64,000 nucleotides of DNA from Klebsiella africana. Its GTDB lineage: Bacteria > Pseudomonadota > Gammaproteobacteria > Enterobacterales > Enterobacteriaceae. A model generated the notes under the pieces. It had not been told where the DNA came from, did not search any database, and worked only from the letters and a program-made list of their open reading frames with translations. Position 1 is the stretch's first letter. Each line of letters begins with the position of its first letter. Positions 45,784-55,032 of this stretch are shown piece by piece. The translations under genes and the position numbers were made by a program. Location of the stretch: positions 2,170,001-2,234,000 of the forward strand of contig NZ_CP084874.1 in assembly GCF_020526085.1 (NCBI RefSeq), in the 5' to 3' direction.

Positions 45784-46878
45784 TTATTTCTGTTGTAGCC
45801 AGCGTTGAACGCCCATGGACGCGGAGTCAATTGCACCTGCCAGATAACCCGAGAACTGTGGCGACCATTCACTGGCGATACCTGTTATCTCACCGGACCA
45901 TTCTCCCCTGGCGGGAAGTTGCTCAGGCATTGCGTGACCGACCTCCTGCAGGAGATCAAATTCCGTTGCAGTAAACGGATCGGCTGCCCAGTCTTTTATA
46001 TACTCCGCTTCGGGCTCTGCCGCATCCTGTCCAAATAAGCGCACGAGTTGCTCCCGGCAAAGGCCTTTGAGCACAGCTTCGCTGACAGTCCATCTCGATT
46101 TTGCCGGTACGCCAATGAAACCAAAAATCGCCGTTTTGCCCGAGTCTGGCTCGGATACGTCGTGGATCTCAACCATTGGCCCCACGCGGCTTCCTGCATT
46201 CCCTGAAAGCTGCCGCTCATGCAATAAGTCTGTTTTATATACAGCGACATATTTTGCATGGGGAGCCATCCATGTCGGGATTTTCCGCCAGTTCGACAGC
46301 ACCTGTTCCGGCATCGCGGGTATGAAATCTATTTTAGCTGCCAGGGCAGGAGGCAAAGCGAGGAAGACATGCTCACCGGAAAATACGGCCTTTTTACTGC
46401 CTTCGGACCGGGTATGGACCAGCACTTCCTTGCCAGCCCGGGAAACCGCCACCACCTGATGGCCGGTTTTAATCTTCTCAGCCGGGATCTGACTTTTAAG
46501 TGCCGCCGTCAGCGCCTGCATTCCTCCCTTCAGCCTGAAAGACGCCGGGGAGCTCTCCCATGCCGGGTAGCGTTCGGGGGGCGAATCCAGCTGGCGTTCG
46601 TAGAGCATGTCACCCGGACGGCCATGCGCGATTACCGGAAGATTAAGCCGCTCGATCAGTTGCGCGAAGTCCGGTTGAATATCAGGCCAGAACCACGCTG
46701 CCCCCATATCTACATGAACGCCAGCGGAGGTGCCCGCCAGTTCCAGGCCTGACAGCACGCGCCCGCCCGTTCTGTCACGAGCCTCAAGGATCACATAATC
46801 AACACCCGCTTTTTCAAGCAGCGTGGCGGCATAAAGGCCGCTTATGCCCGCACCAATGATAACAGCGCTCTGCTTCAT
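45784..46878 (-). CDS. flavin-containing monoamine oxidase-type protein
   Basis: Encodes 364 residues. The dinucleotide motif AVIIGAGISGLYAATLLEKAGVDYVILEARDRTGGRVLS covers residues 5-43, and the C-terminal FAD segment is GEITGIASEWSPQFSGYLAGAIDSA. It should oxidise an amine or similar substrate with FAD and oxygen. It lacks a signal peptide and is somewhat short for the family. It overlaps the cupin gene by four bases and closes a four-gene leftward operon. Confidence 0.9.
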   Translation of the reverse strand: MKQSAVIIGAGISGLYAATLLEKAGVDYVILEARDRTGGRVLSGLELAGTSAGVHVDMGAAWFWPDIQPDFAQLIERLNLPVIAHGRPGDMLYERQLDSPPERYPAWESSPASFRLKGGMQALTAALKSQIPAEKIKTGHQVVAVSRAGKEVLVHTRSEGSKKAVFSGEHVFLALPPALAAKIDFIPAMPEQVLSNWRKIPTWMAPHAKYVAVYKTDLLHERQLSGNAGSRVGPMVEIHDVSEPDSGKTAIFGFIGVPAKSRWTVSEAVLKGLCREQLVRLFGQDAAEPEAEYIKDWAADPFTATEFDLLQEVGHAMPEQLPARGEWSGEITGIASEWSPQFSGYLAGAIDSASMGVQRWLQQK

Positions 46879-47558
46879 AATGTCGCTCCGCTCAGGGTTG
46901 TCGGGCTGAGATGTCCCGTTTTCAGATAAAAAAGTGCGCCAGAGGCGGTGGCCATAAGAGCAGGCATATCACCCGGCGGAAACCGCATCCAGCTTCCTGC
47001 CCCATAGCAACCTTCCGGCGCATGGAGTTCTCCCTGCAGAAGAAGGATCTCTGCTCCGCCAACAAGCGGCGCACAGAAGATCCGCTCGCCCGGGGCAATT
47101 TTCTGAAGCAGAACAGTTTCTGAGGTGCCGGAGAATAAAGGGCAGACTTGTCTTTGCGGCTGACCGTGCCAGTTAGCTGCCTCCTGCGTATTTATCCTGA
47201 CCGGCTGGAGTTCATCGGCAGACATCTGGCGCAGCTTGACGAAAATGGTTGTGCCGTCGCGACTTGAGGGCTGGTGAGAAGAACCGTCCGGGCTGCGCAG
47301 ATACCAGCCGGCAGGATAGTTGACCCCGTTTTCGGTAAAAGTCCCCTCGAGCACCAGAATCTCCTCTCCGCCTGGATGGCTGTGTGCGGGAAATTCGGAT
47401 CCGGGCGCATACCGGACAAGGCTGGTTGCGCGGGCCTGCTCGCGACCAATCCGGTCAAGCATCACGCGCTTAACGCCGGGCTGGGGAGAAGGTATCCACT
47501 GATAATCGTCCGGAGTAACGATCGCACGCTGCGAAAAATCAGAATTCAGTAACATCAT
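46875..47558 (-). CDS. two-domain cupin protein (ChrR-like anti-sigma type)
   Basis: Encodes 227 residues. The first cupin holds FPAHSHPGGEEILVLEGTFTENG near residue 55 with His and Glu metal ligands. The second (ERIFCAPLVGGAEILLLQGELHAPEG near 155) keeps the fold but lacks the paired His, so probably only one metal site works. ChrR-like cupins act as sensors or dioxygenase-like enzymes; no sigma factor gene is nearby. Tandem ATGs at 47558 and 47555 are alternatives. Confidence 0.85.
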   Translation of the reverse strand: MMLLNSDFSQRAIVTPDDYQWIPSPQPGVKRVMLDRIGREQARATSLVRYAPGSEFPAHSHPGGEEILVLEGTFTENGVNYPAGWYLRSPDGSSHQPSSRDGTTIFVKLRQMSADELQPVRINTQEAANWHGQPQRQVCPLFSGTSETVLLQKIAPGERIFCAPLVGGAEILLLQGELHAPEGCYGAGSWMRFPPGDMPALMATASGALFYLKTGHLSPTTLSGATL

Positions 47559-47598
47559 AGTGAGTGATTAGACGGCCCCGCAGGGGCCGTCTGCAGGC

Positions 47599-47943
47599 CT
47601 ATTTGTTCGGCAGATTATCGTAAACATCCAGAGCACGCGCGGTATATGTCAGCGCTGCGCCAGTGTTCAGGTTAATGGCAACGGCCAGCGCTTCGGCGAT
47701 CTCTTCGCGCGTGGCACCGTGCTTAACAGCAGCGTCGACGTGTACGGCCAGGCAACCGTCACAGCGGGTGGTGACGGCCACGGCCAGTGCAATCAGTTCA
47801 TGGGTTTTGGGATCGAGGTGCTTGTTTTCTGACGCCCCTTTATCCATCTGTTGAAAGCCTTTCATAAACTCTGGCTGCAGTTTGGCAAATTTGCCGATGG
47901 TGGCGAGCAGGCCACTGCGATATTCATTCCAGTTTAAGAACAT
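47599..47943 (-). CDS. AhpD-like carboxymuconolactone decarboxylase family protein
   Basis: Encodes 114 residues. The redox motif VTTRCDGCLAVHVDAAVKHGATREEIAEAL carries CxxC plus the downstream His that make up the AhpD peroxidase relay. It is probably a hexamer acting in thiol-dependent peroxide or carbonyl detoxification. It lies 40 bases before the cupin gene and belongs to the leftward operon. Confidence 0.9.
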   Translation of the reverse strand: MFLNWNEYRSGLLATIGKFAKLQPEFMKGFQQMDKGASENKHLDPKTHELIALAVAVTTRCDGCLAVHVDAAVKHGATREEIAEALAVAINLNTGAALTYTARALDVYDNLPNK

Positions 47944-47979
47944 TGAAAACTCCGGTTATTTTTTGTCTCAGAAAAATCA

Positions 47980-48261
47980 TTACATGACGTCGAAAATACG
48001 TACGTCAGGCGCGCTGTTTAAATAGGGTTTTAATCCTGCAACGACATCCTGCGTGAACAGCGGACTGCCAAGGTATGCCTGCGCCTGCGCTACAGTCTTA
48101 AAGCCGTGCAGCACCTGGACATCCTCATCACGGACAAGCAGCTCTTTAGAGGTGGCACCCTCGATGGTGGTCAGAAACGGGGTTTTGTATTTCTGGTATA
48201 CCCCCGCGGCTGCCGCACGGTTTTCATTACTGATATCCAGGGTGATTTGCAGATAAGCCAT
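47980..48261 (-). CDS. small dimeric alpha/beta-barrel protein
   Basis: Encodes 93 residues beginning MAYLQITLDISNENRAAAAG, with alternating strand-helix pattern and the KELLVRDEDVQVLHGFKTVAQAQAYLGSPLF region typical of ferredoxin-like dimeric barrel proteins, including antibiotic-synthesis monooxygenases. No catalytic residue can be named. GGAGAGA lies upstream of the ATG. It is the first gene of the operon that contains the AhpD-like, cupin and amine oxidase genes. Confidence 0.75.
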   Translation of the reverse strand: MAYLQITLDISNENRAAAAGVYQKYKTPFLTTIEGATSKELLVRDEDVQVLHGFKTVAQAQAYLGSPLFTQDVVAGLKPYLNSAPDVRIFDVM

Positions 48262-48425
48262 CGTTCTCTCCTTCGCTCAGGGTTGAGGTAACACGCCCGC
48301 TTAAAAACCCGGCCTGTATTACCTTTCGTTGAGGGCGATTATCAGAAAGCCAGACAGCTTCAACAAATCAGATAATCTTGCGGAGCAGAGAAGAAATTCT
48401 ACGTCGTGGTATAGCAGGGAATAAA

Positions 48426-48465
48426 GCATCACGCGGCTGGACTGATTGCCGGGACAGCGTGATGC
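48426..48465 (-). terminator. hairpin downstream of the LysR gene at 48479
   Basis: GCATCACGC and GCGTGATGC pair perfectly around a 22-base loop, followed on the minus strand by TTTATT. It lies 14 bases after the LysR stop. The long loop and short T run make it a weak terminator candidate. Confidence 0.45.
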
Positions 48466-48478
48466 CTGATGAGGCAGT

Positions 48479-49393
48479 TTATGAGCGGTCTGAAACGACA
48501 TCCTGAAGAAGCCAGTCATGGAAAACTTTTACTTCATCACGCATTACATTCTGCTGCGGGGTGACCAGATAATAAGACCACTTGAGCGGCCACCGGTGGT
48601 CAGGATGCAACTGGACCAGCTGTCCGGTTTCGATAAGCTTTTTCACCAGAGCGTATCGCACGATGGCCACGCCTCTGCCGCTCAGGGCCGACAGAATCAC
48701 CGCTGAGGTGGAGTTAATATGCAGCCCGCTTTCCAGCGCTTCGGGGGCACCGACCGCCATCAGGACATCATTCCATGACGGAAAATCCGCCCCCGGGTGG
48801 GGCGTGTCATCATGAATGAGTTTTTGCGTGGCGAGCCATTCACTGCAGGCCATTTTCCCGGACGGCACCAGGTGGGGACTGCAGACCAGTACCGCTTCCT
48901 CATCCATCAGCCAGGTTTTATTCACGCCTGGCCAGTCGCCCTGGCCGCAGCGAATACCTATATCCGCCTCGCCGTGCGACACGTCCATCAGCTTTTCCGT
49001 GACGTTAAGCCGCAGATCGATATTTTCGTGCGCTTCCGAAAACCGGTTCAGGCGATCCATCAACCAGTTCATCATCAGTACCTGCGATGCCGTCACCACC
49101 ACCACTGAGCGCGAGCGGCGACCACGAAGCTTGTTTAATCCGGTTTCAAGTTTGTCGAGCCCCTGCGTGATGTCCTGGAGTGCCTCCTGCGCTTCGTCAA
49201 CCAGCGTCAGCCGCTCTTTTCCTGAGCGGGTGCGGTGAAGAAGCGGGTGTCCGACCCAGTCTTCCAGCGAGCGGACCAGCTGGCCTACTGCGGCGGGCGT
49301 AACACCCAGCTCCTGTGCCGCGCCGGTAAAGCTGCCGTGCCTGGCGGTGGCTTCAAAAGCATGCAGCCATTTAAGTCGGTTTAGCGATCGCAT
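48479..49393 (-). CDS. LysR-type regulator (GcvA-like)
   Basis: Encodes 304 residues. The HTH (GSFTGAAQELGVTPAAVGQLVRSLEDWVGHPLLHR) lies at about 20-55, and the GcvA-like effector domain contains GEADIGIRCGQGDWPGV near residue 145. It is divergent from an SDR gene and upstream of the amine oxidase operon, so it may control either or both. A GAAAGA-N3-TCTTTC dyad lies in the divergent gap. Confidence 0.9.
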   Translation of the reverse strand: MRSLNRLKWLHAFEATARHGSFTGAAQELGVTPAAVGQLVRSLEDWVGHPLLHRTRSGKERLTLVDEAQEALQDITQGLDKLETGLNKLRGRRSRSVVVVTASQVLMMNWLMDRLNRFSEAHENIDLRLNVTEKLMDVSHGEADIGIRCGQGDWPGVNKTWLMDEEAVLVCSPHLVPSGKMACSEWLATQKLIHDDTPHPGADFPSWNDVLMAVGAPEALESGLHINSTSAVILSALSGRGVAIVRYALVKKLIETGQLVQLHPDHRWPLKWSYYLVTPQQNVMRDEVKVFHDWLLQDVVSDRS

Positions 49394-49437
49394 TGAGGTT
49401 ATCCTGATGCATTATTTTCCTCAGTATACGCCAACGA

Positions 49438-49452
49438 GAAAGATTTTCTTTC
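49438..49452. promoter_or_regulatory. candidate LysR operator
   Basis: GAAAGATTTTCTTTC is a near-perfect dyad in the 176-base gap between the LysR gene and the SDR gene. Position and symmetry fit a regulator site, though not proven to be that of the adjacent LysR protein. Confidence 0.4.
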
Positions 49453-49569
49453 CTGAGTCGCAATTTCTTCTCAGTCGTCAATCAGGGGCCCGGGTGGCAT
49501 TCTGATTTCACACGATGAGGAGCGCGGCTTTTCATCAATGACAACCATATGAATTCAAAGAGGTTAGCG

Positions 49570-50346
49570 ATGAACGCATCTTTTGCCGGTAAAAAACTGT
49601 TAGTGGTCGGTGGTACAAGCGGTATGGGCTTCGAAACGGCGAAGCTGGTTCTGAAAAACGGTGGCAGCGTTGTGCTGGTTGGCAATCGTCAGGACAAAGC
49701 CGAGCAGGCCCGCCAGGCGCTGGCTGCAGACGGTCAGGTTTCCATCATCGTTGCCGACCTGATGAAAGAAGAAGGTATGCAGCACGTGGTGAATACCATT
49801 AATGCCGAACACAAAGATATTAGCCTGCTGGTCAATGCGGCTGGCGTATTTTTCCCGAAACCGTTCACCGAACATGAAACGTCAGACTATGACATGTACA
49901 TGAGCATTAACCGCGCGACGTTCTTTATTACCCGTGACGTGGTGCGCAATATGGTCGAAGCCGGCATTAAAGGCTCCATCGTTAATATCGGTTCCATGTG
50001 GGCACAGCAGGCCATCGGTGCCACTCCGTCTTCAGCTTACTCAATGGCAAAAGCGGGTCTGCACGCGCTGACCAAAAACCTGGCCATTGAGCTGGGTGAA
50101 AAAGGGATCCGCGTGAATGCGGTGTCTCCGGCCGTTGTTCACACGCCAATTTACGAAGGCTTCATTCCGAAAGACGACGTGAAGGACGTGATGAGCAGCT
50201 TTGACAGCTTCCACCCGATCGGTCGCGTGGGTACCCCGGTCGATATCGCGGAAACCGTTGCTTTCCTGCTTTCTGACAAGACTGGCTGGGTCACCGGCGC
50301 TATCTGGGATATTGATGGTGGCGTAATGGCTGGCCGTAACGCCTGA
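49570..50346 (+). CDS. short-chain dehydrogenase/reductase
   Basis: Encodes 258 residues from the ATG at 49570, chosen because AGAGG lies nine bases upstream; an in-frame ATG at 49549 has no site. The cofactor motif is [17 protein letters not shown] at about 11-27, Ser in [10 protein letters not shown] and catalytic YSMAK near 155-159, ending [10 protein letters not shown]. The basic residue after the first strand (GNRQDKAEQ) suggests NADP preference. It heads an operon of five genes. Confidence 0.92.
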   Translation: MNASFAGKKLLVVGGTSGMGFETAKLVLKNGGSVVLVGNRQDKAEQARQALAADGQVSIIVADLMKEEGMQHVVNTINAEHKDISLLVNAAGVFFPKPFTEHETSDYDMYMSINRATFFITRDVVRNMVEAGIKGSIVNIGSMWAQQAIGATPSSAYSMAKAGLHALTKNLAIELGEKGIRVNAVSPAVVHTPIYEGFIPKDDVKDVMSSFDSFHPIGRVGTPVDIAETVAFLLSDKTGWVTGAIWDIDGGVMAGRNA

Positions 50347-50353
50347 TGACCAT

Positions 50354-50379
50354 GCCGCACGCGCTTACCCGCGTGCGGC
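50354..50379 (+). repeat. intercistronic hairpin
   Basis: GCCGCACGCG and CGCGTGCGGC form a perfect ten-base stem with a six-base loop between the SDR and OsmC genes. There is no T run, so it probably stabilises the upstream message or lowers downstream expression rather than ending transcription. Confidence 0.6.
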
Positions 50380-50391
50380 ACTGGAGTAATT

Positions 50392-50874
50392 ATGCAAATC
50401 CAGACCGTGCATTATGACCTTGTCACCTCATGGCAGGGGGGCATGGCCAGCCGGACGCTCTGCCAGTCCTTTTCCGCAGACAACGCTTCGCCGGCCCTGC
50501 AAAGTCATGTTATCGATTCCGATGAACCGGTTTCGCTGGGTGGCGAAGGGCTGGCTCCTGACCCCCAGGAGCTGATGCTCGCTGCGTTTAACGCCTGCAT
50601 AATGGCCGCCTTTATTCTCGAAGCCAGGGCTGAAGGTCTCGCCCTTACGCATCTTGAAATTCACACTGACGGGCACCTTCCGAAGGGTATACCTGCCTCC
50701 GGTGACAGACCTGCAGAGGATGCCTCCGGCAGGCTTGTGTATGTCATCCACGTAAGCGGTAGCGGCACGGTGCATCAGTTTGAAGGGGTCCATCAGCGGG
50801 TGATTGACTCCTCCCTGAACCGGTGGTTACTGGCCCAGAATATGCTCATCGAAGGTGACTTAATACTGAGCTGA
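50392..50874 (+). CDS. OsmC family protein lacking the second active-site Cys
   Basis: Encodes 160 residues. The OsmC core is seen in DPQELMLAAFNACIMAAFILEARAEGL near residue 63, with the peroxidatic Cys. The segment where the resolving Cys is normally found reads VIDSSLNRWLLAQN and has Ser instead. It may therefore be a non-peroxidase member, or use an external thiol such as the neighbouring carboxymuconolactone decarboxylase family protein. GGAG precedes the ATG. Confidence 0.85.
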   Translation: MQIQTVHYDLVTSWQGGMASRTLCQSFSADNASPALQSHVIDSDEPVSLGGEGLAPDPQELMLAAFNACIMAAFILEARAEGLALTHLEIHTDGHLPKGIPASGDRPAEDASGRLVYVIHVSGSGTVHQFEGVHQRVIDSSLNRWLLAQNMLIEGDLILS

Positions 50875-50911
50875 CGCGGCTGGATTGTTTTGTTCAACAG
50901 GAAAAAATGAT

Positions 50912-51430
50912 ATGACCACACCAAGAGTAACCCCCTGGCAGGATGAAGAGCCCGTTGACGCCAATCTTCTCAACGCGATAAAGGCCCGTCGGCCCGGCGG
51001 AAAACTGATAGGTATTGACCGGGTATTACTGAAGAGTGCCCCCCTGGCCACGGGCTGGAACGAACTGATGGTACGGGTACGTCAGGAATTTTCGCTCAGC
51101 CTTGAATACCGGGAACTGATCATGCTGCGCGTTACCTGGCTGAATAAAGCAGAATTTGAATGGAACGTGCACTACCCTGCCTATCTGGATGCAGGCGGAA
51201 CGGCTGAAAAAGCAGAAGCCCTGCGGTTATCCTCCGCGCCACACATCTTTAATGACACCGAAACGTTGCTGATACATCTTACGGACCAGTCCACCCGGAA
51301 CGTCGTGGTTGAGGAGAACATCATCGGGGCGCTGAAAAGCCTGTTAGGTGAAAAAGAGACCGTGGAAGCGGTTGCTACTGTCGCCGCCTATAACATGGTA
51401 TCCCGTTTTCTCGTCGCCCTTGCCATCTGA
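50912..51430 (+). CDS. carboxymuconolactone decarboxylase family protein without CxxC
   Basis: Encodes 172 residues from the ATG at 50912 with AGGA upstream. The family core LEYRELIMLRVTWLNKAEFEWNVHYPAYLDAGG near residue 72 has the conserved Glu and His but no CxxC pair, unlike the AhpD-like protein at 47599-47943. It is more likely a decarboxylase-type or structural member than a peroxidase. It lies between the OsmC and alcohol dehydrogenase genes on the same strand. Confidence 0.87.
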   Translation: MTTPRVTPWQDEEPVDANLLNAIKARRPGGKLIGIDRVLLKSAPLATGWNELMVRVRQEFSLSLEYRELIMLRVTWLNKAEFEWNVHYPAYLDAGGTAEKAEALRLSSAPHIFNDTETLLIHLTDQSTRNVVVEENIIGALKSLLGEKETVEAVATVAAYNMVSRFLVALAI

Positions 51431-51456
51431 TATCCCTAATTTTTCCGGTGCAATTT

Positions 51457-52485
51457 ATGAATAAAAAATATCGCGCTATGCAGATCGTTGCCCCCGGGGT
51501 GCTGGAAATGACAGAGCGGCCGGTACCCGCTCCCGGCCCGGATGAGGTGCTCATCAGAATTGAAGCATGCGGCGTATGCGGTGCCGATCTCCGGGACGCG
51601 GAAAAAGCGCCGCAGGCGGGCCAGCCCGGCCGTATACCGGGACATGAAATTGTCGGATTTATTGCCCGGAAAGGGAACAGGGTACCCGATATCTGGCAAA
51701 CCGGTCAGCGGGTTGGCATCGGGCGTCTGGGGGGATACTGTCAGCACTGCAAACCCTGTCGCAGCGGGCTTTTTCACCTCTGTGAAAATCAGCTTACGCC
51801 AGGACTCAGCTGCGATGGCGGCTACGCAGAGTACGTTGTCATGCGGCATACCGCGCTGATAGCCATCCCCTCCGCGCTCTCTTCCGTACATGCAGCGCCG
51901 ATCCTTTGCGCCGGTACCGCAACCTTCAACGCACTGCGTAATTCTGGCGCCAGAGCGGGCGACAGAGTGGCGGTTCTCGGAATGGGTGGCCTTGGCCACA
52001 TGGCCGTTCAGTACGCCCGTAAAATGGGGTTTGACGTTACGGTGGTGGCGCGCGGTAGCGATAAAGAACGAGCGGCCATTGAGCTGGGTGCGCATCACTA
52101 CATCGATACACTTAAGGAAAACGCATCAGAACGTCTGAAAAATGACGGCGGTGTGGATTTTATTGTGGCAACGGCACCGGATTCAGAAACGGTATCAGCC
52201 CTTCTGTCCGCCCTCGCCCCCCGGGGAAAAGCGATCCTGCTGGGTACCGGACAAACGCCGGTGCAGGTCACGCCGGGTATGATGATCGGCGCTGAACGTA
52301 CCCTGACAGGATCCTTCGTCAGCACACCGGCGCAAACCGAGCGCGCACTACAGTTCAGCCACCTCTTTCAGACGTTGCCTGTCACTGAACTGCTGCCATT
52401 TGAAAGGGCAAATGAGGCGCTCAGCAGACTGAAGCAGGGTCTGGCGCGATACCGGATAGTGCTCACCATGAATCAGGATAATTAA
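51457..52485 (+). CDS. zinc-dependent alcohol dehydrogenase
   Basis: Encodes 342 residues from the ATG at 51457. Catalytic zinc ligands are in EACGVCGADL and PGHEIVG, the structural zinc loop is GGYCQHCKPCRSGLFHLCE near residue 92, and the nucleotide motif VAVLGMGGLGHMAVQYARKMG near 170. It resembles the cinnamyl-alcohol/aldehyde reductase branch. It lies 26 bases after the previous gene and four before the MFS gene, so it is part of the same operon. Confidence 0.9.
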   Translation: MNKKYRAMQIVAPGVLEMTERPVPAPGPDEVLIRIEACGVCGADLRDAEKAPQAGQPGRIPGHEIVGFIARKGNRVPDIWQTGQRVGIGRLGGYCQHCKPCRSGLFHLCENQLTPGLSCDGGYAEYVVMRHTALIAIPSALSSVHAAPILCAGTATFNALRNSGARAGDRVAVLGMGGLGHMAVQYARKMGFDVTVVARGSDKERAAIELGAHHYIDTLKENASERLKNDGGVDFIVATAPDSETVSALLSALAPRGKAILLGTGQTPVQVTPGMMIGAERTLTGSFVSTPAQTERALQFSHLFQTLPVTELLPFERANEALSRLKQGLARYRIVLTMNQDN

Positions 52486-52489
52486 TCAC

Positions 52490-53695
52490 ATGTCCGCAGA
52501 ACATTTCCTGCCCGTTGCAGATCAGAAAAATAATATTATACGCCTGTCGGCCGCACAGGCTCTCGCCGGTGCTAACTCCGTCGTCTTTTATGCCACAGGG
52601 GCAATTGTGGGTAATGCGATTGCACCTGCCAGTTCGCTGGCCACCCTGCCCATCACCATGTTTGTTCTGGGGATGGCGGCCTGCATTCTGCCGTTAGGCT
52701 CATTGGCGCGGAAAAATGGTCGTAAAACTGCCTTTATGGTCGGCACCGGAGCAGGCGTCATCACCGGCCTGACGGCTGCTCTGGCCGTCTTCATCGGCTC
52801 ATTCCTGCTGTTCTGCATTGCTGCATTTCTGGGCGGTGCCTATGCGGCAGTCGCGCTCAGCTTTCGTTTTGCCGCAACGGACGGCGTTACGCCCGAACGA
52901 AGGGCCAGGGCTTTGTCGCTGGTTATGGGGGGCGGAGTGATTGCCGGCGTGGTTGGGCCCATGCTGGTTTCCGGAACGATGCACCTCTGGCCGCCTCATA
53001 CCTTCGCCGTCACGTTCCTCGCCCAGGCGCTCGTGGCCGTTATTTCGGCATTCATACTCAAAGACGTGAAAACCACAGAACCTGCCGGCGCAGTAAAAAC
53101 GGGTGGACGACCTTTGCGCGAGATTGTCCGACAGCCAGGGTTTGCCAGAACCGTATTCAGCGGTGCGGTCACCTATATGGTGATGAATTTCCTGATGACG
53201 GCAGCCCCCCTCTCGATGCACATGCACGGCATTTCTCAGCAGGCGTCCAATCTTGGTATCCAGTGGCATGTGATTGCCATGTACGGTCCGGGCTTTTTCA
53301 CCGGCAAATTAATTAACCGTTTTGGGGCCATGCGTATCGCCGCTGCGGGTCTGCTTATCACGGCATGCTCTGTGCTGGCCGGACTTGGTGGAACTGATAT
53401 TTTTCACTACTGGCTGTCGCTGATATTGCTGGGTCTGGGCTGGAATTTTGGCTTCACCGGCGCATCGGCGAAGATCATTGAATATCACCGTCCCGAAGAG
53501 AAAAACCAGGTCCAGTCCCTGAATGATTTTGTGGTGTTTGGGGTGATGATTGTTGGGTCATTTTCTTCAGGAGCCCTGCTCAGTCTCTACGGCTGGAACG
53601 CCGTCCTGTGGGGATCCCTTGTTCCCGTCGGGCTTGCATTTTTAGGTATTATTAACGGGTTGCGGACAAAAAAGCAGGATAAATTAAGCTTCTGA
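52490..53695 (+). CDS. MFS transporter
   Basis: Encodes 401 residues with about twelve hydrophobic segments. The loop between helices 2 and 3 reads GSLARKNGRKTAFMVGTGAG, the major facilitator signature. The central loop (KDVKTTEPAGAVKTGGRPLREIV) is near residue 190. It may export the product or substrate of the redox enzymes encoded upstream. It is last in the operon; the start has no obvious ribosome site and is probably coupled to the dehydrogenase stop. Confidence 0.9.
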   Translation: MSAEHFLPVADQKNNIIRLSAAQALAGANSVVFYATGAIVGNAIAPASSLATLPITMFVLGMAACILPLGSLARKNGRKTAFMVGTGAGVITGLTAALAVFIGSFLLFCIAAFLGGAYAAVALSFRFAATDGVTPERRARALSLVMGGGVIAGVVGPMLVSGTMHLWPPHTFAVTFLAQALVAVISAFILKDVKTTEPAGAVKTGGRPLREIVRQPGFARTVFSGAVTYMVMNFLMTAAPLSMHMHGISQQASNLGIQWHVIAMYGPGFFTGKLINRFGAMRIAAAGLLITACSVLAGLGGTDIFHYWLSLILLGLGWNFGFTGASAKIIEYHRPEEKNQVQSLNDFVVFGVMIVGSFSSGALLSLYGWNAVLWGSLVPVGLAFLGIINGLRTKKQDKLSF

Positions 53696-53980
53696 CGTAG
53701 TTTTCTCTGCGGCCTGGAAGCGGTTTATGTTGATGTGCATAGTATCTTAAGCCCAAAATCAATGAGCATGATTTTGGGCATACTTGTCGATGCTCACTGG
53801 CCCCATTATTTCATGAACGTCCGTTCTTCGCTCACAGCGGACTTTAAACGCACCCAGTACGCCCGCTTCGAGCCAGGAGCGGACATTTTGAAAGCCATCA
53901 AGTCCTTAGTTTGATGCCCATCGGAATTGTTTACTTTACAATACCAGCTACGAACAGCCTAACTAAAGCCAGGTGATCAC
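53696..53980. other. intergenic region with repeated AGCGGAC motifs
   Basis: Besides the 11-bp inverted repeat, two AGCGGAC motifs (about 53835 and 53878) and one in reverse (about 53820) occur. No gene is supported. It separates the MFS gene from the following LysR gene. Confidence 0.4.
53751..53779. repeat. perfect 11-bp inverted repeat
   Basis: GCCCAAAATCA and TGATTTTGGGC are separated by seven bases, 55 bases after the MFS stop. No T run follows on either strand. It may be a weak terminator or a regulator site for the LysR gene downstream. Confidence 0.5.
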
Positions 53981-54883
53981 GTGCATTCAAACATGATTGA
54001 ATACCTTAATATTTTCGTACAGGTTGTTGAGCAGGGCAGCTTTACAAGAGCCGCTGACATTCTGCAGATTCATCGTCCCACCGTGAGCAAAGCGATACAG
54101 CAGATAGAGGACGACCTCGGCGTAAAACTCATCCATCGCACTACTCGTAAGTTGAGCGTTACGGCTGAAGGGGAGGCGTTTTATCATCGCGCCAGGCTTG
54201 TATTGTCTGAAGTTAATGACATGATGGCGAGTTTTTCACCTACTCTTCCGCCTCGGGGGCGGCTCAGGCTTGATGTCCCGCTGGCGCTGGCTCACGCCAT
54301 ACTGATCCCTAATCTCAAACATTTCCAGTCACTGTATCCTGACATTGATGTCATTTTGGTTTCATCGGACAAAAAAACCGATCTAATCACGGAAGGTGTG
54401 GACTGTCTTGTCCGCCTGGGCGAGCTTCAGGATTCGAGTTTTATCTCCAGACGTCTTGGTGACATCAGGATGGTCACCTGTGCAGCCCCGTCTTACCTGC
54501 AACAACATGGACGACCGGAAACACTTGCGGATCTGGAGCAGCATCGGGCAATAAATTTTTTCAGCGACCACAGTCGTGATGTGATGGAGTGGAAATTTAT
54601 TAAGGACGGGAAGATCGTTTCGTTGCGTCCCGTGGGCAGCATGCTGGTTGATAATTCAGATATTCTGCTCTCCTGTGGCCTGGCGGGCCTCGGCATAATT
54701 CAGGGCACCTTAAACGCCCTTGCTCCACATATTGCTTCCGGCGCTCTTGAAGAGATTCTGACGCAATACCCTTCTGTGTCCAAGCCCGTGTCGGTGCTGT
54801 ATCCGGACAGGCGCTACCTTTCCCCCAAAGTACGGGTCTTTATCGACTGGTTCAGTGAAGTTCTGACCATGCAGAACCGCTGA
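53981..54883 (+). CDS. LysR-type regulator
   Basis: Encodes 300 residues from a GTG at 53981, or 296 from the ATG at 53993; AGGTGA upstream favours the GTG slightly. The HTH (GSFTRAADILQIHRPTVSKAIQQIEDDLGVKLIHRTTRKL) lies at about 20-58, and the effector domain resembles the CrgA/PecT group (LRLDVPLALAHAILIPNL, then VDCLVRLGELQDSSFISRRLG). It lies upstream of and in the same direction as the quinone oxidoreductase and metallo-hydrolase genes. Confidence 0.9.
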   Translation: MHSNMIEYLNIFVQVVEQGSFTRAADILQIHRPTVSKAIQQIEDDLGVKLIHRTTRKLSVTAEGEAFYHRARLVLSEVNDMMASFSPTLPPRGRLRLDVPLALAHAILIPNLKHFQSLYPDIDVILVSSDKKTDLITEGVDCLVRLGELQDSSFISRRLGDIRMVTCAAPSYLQQHGRPETLADLEQHRAINFFSDHSRDVMEWKFIKDGKIVSLRPVGSMLVDNSDILLSCGLAGLGIIQGTLNALAPHIASGALEEILTQYPSVSKPVSVLYPDRRYLSPKVRVFIDWFSEVLTMQNR

Positions 54884-55032
54884 AACCAGTGGATTGTTAA
54901 CAGATAATTAATACTGAAGTTCCCTGTCAGCTATTTTTGGTACGTTTATAGCAGCGTAGATTGTCAGTAAATGAACCGGGCATGTCTTCAACAATATTCT
55001 AAAGATATGCTGATAACTGACGAGAGCTGAAA

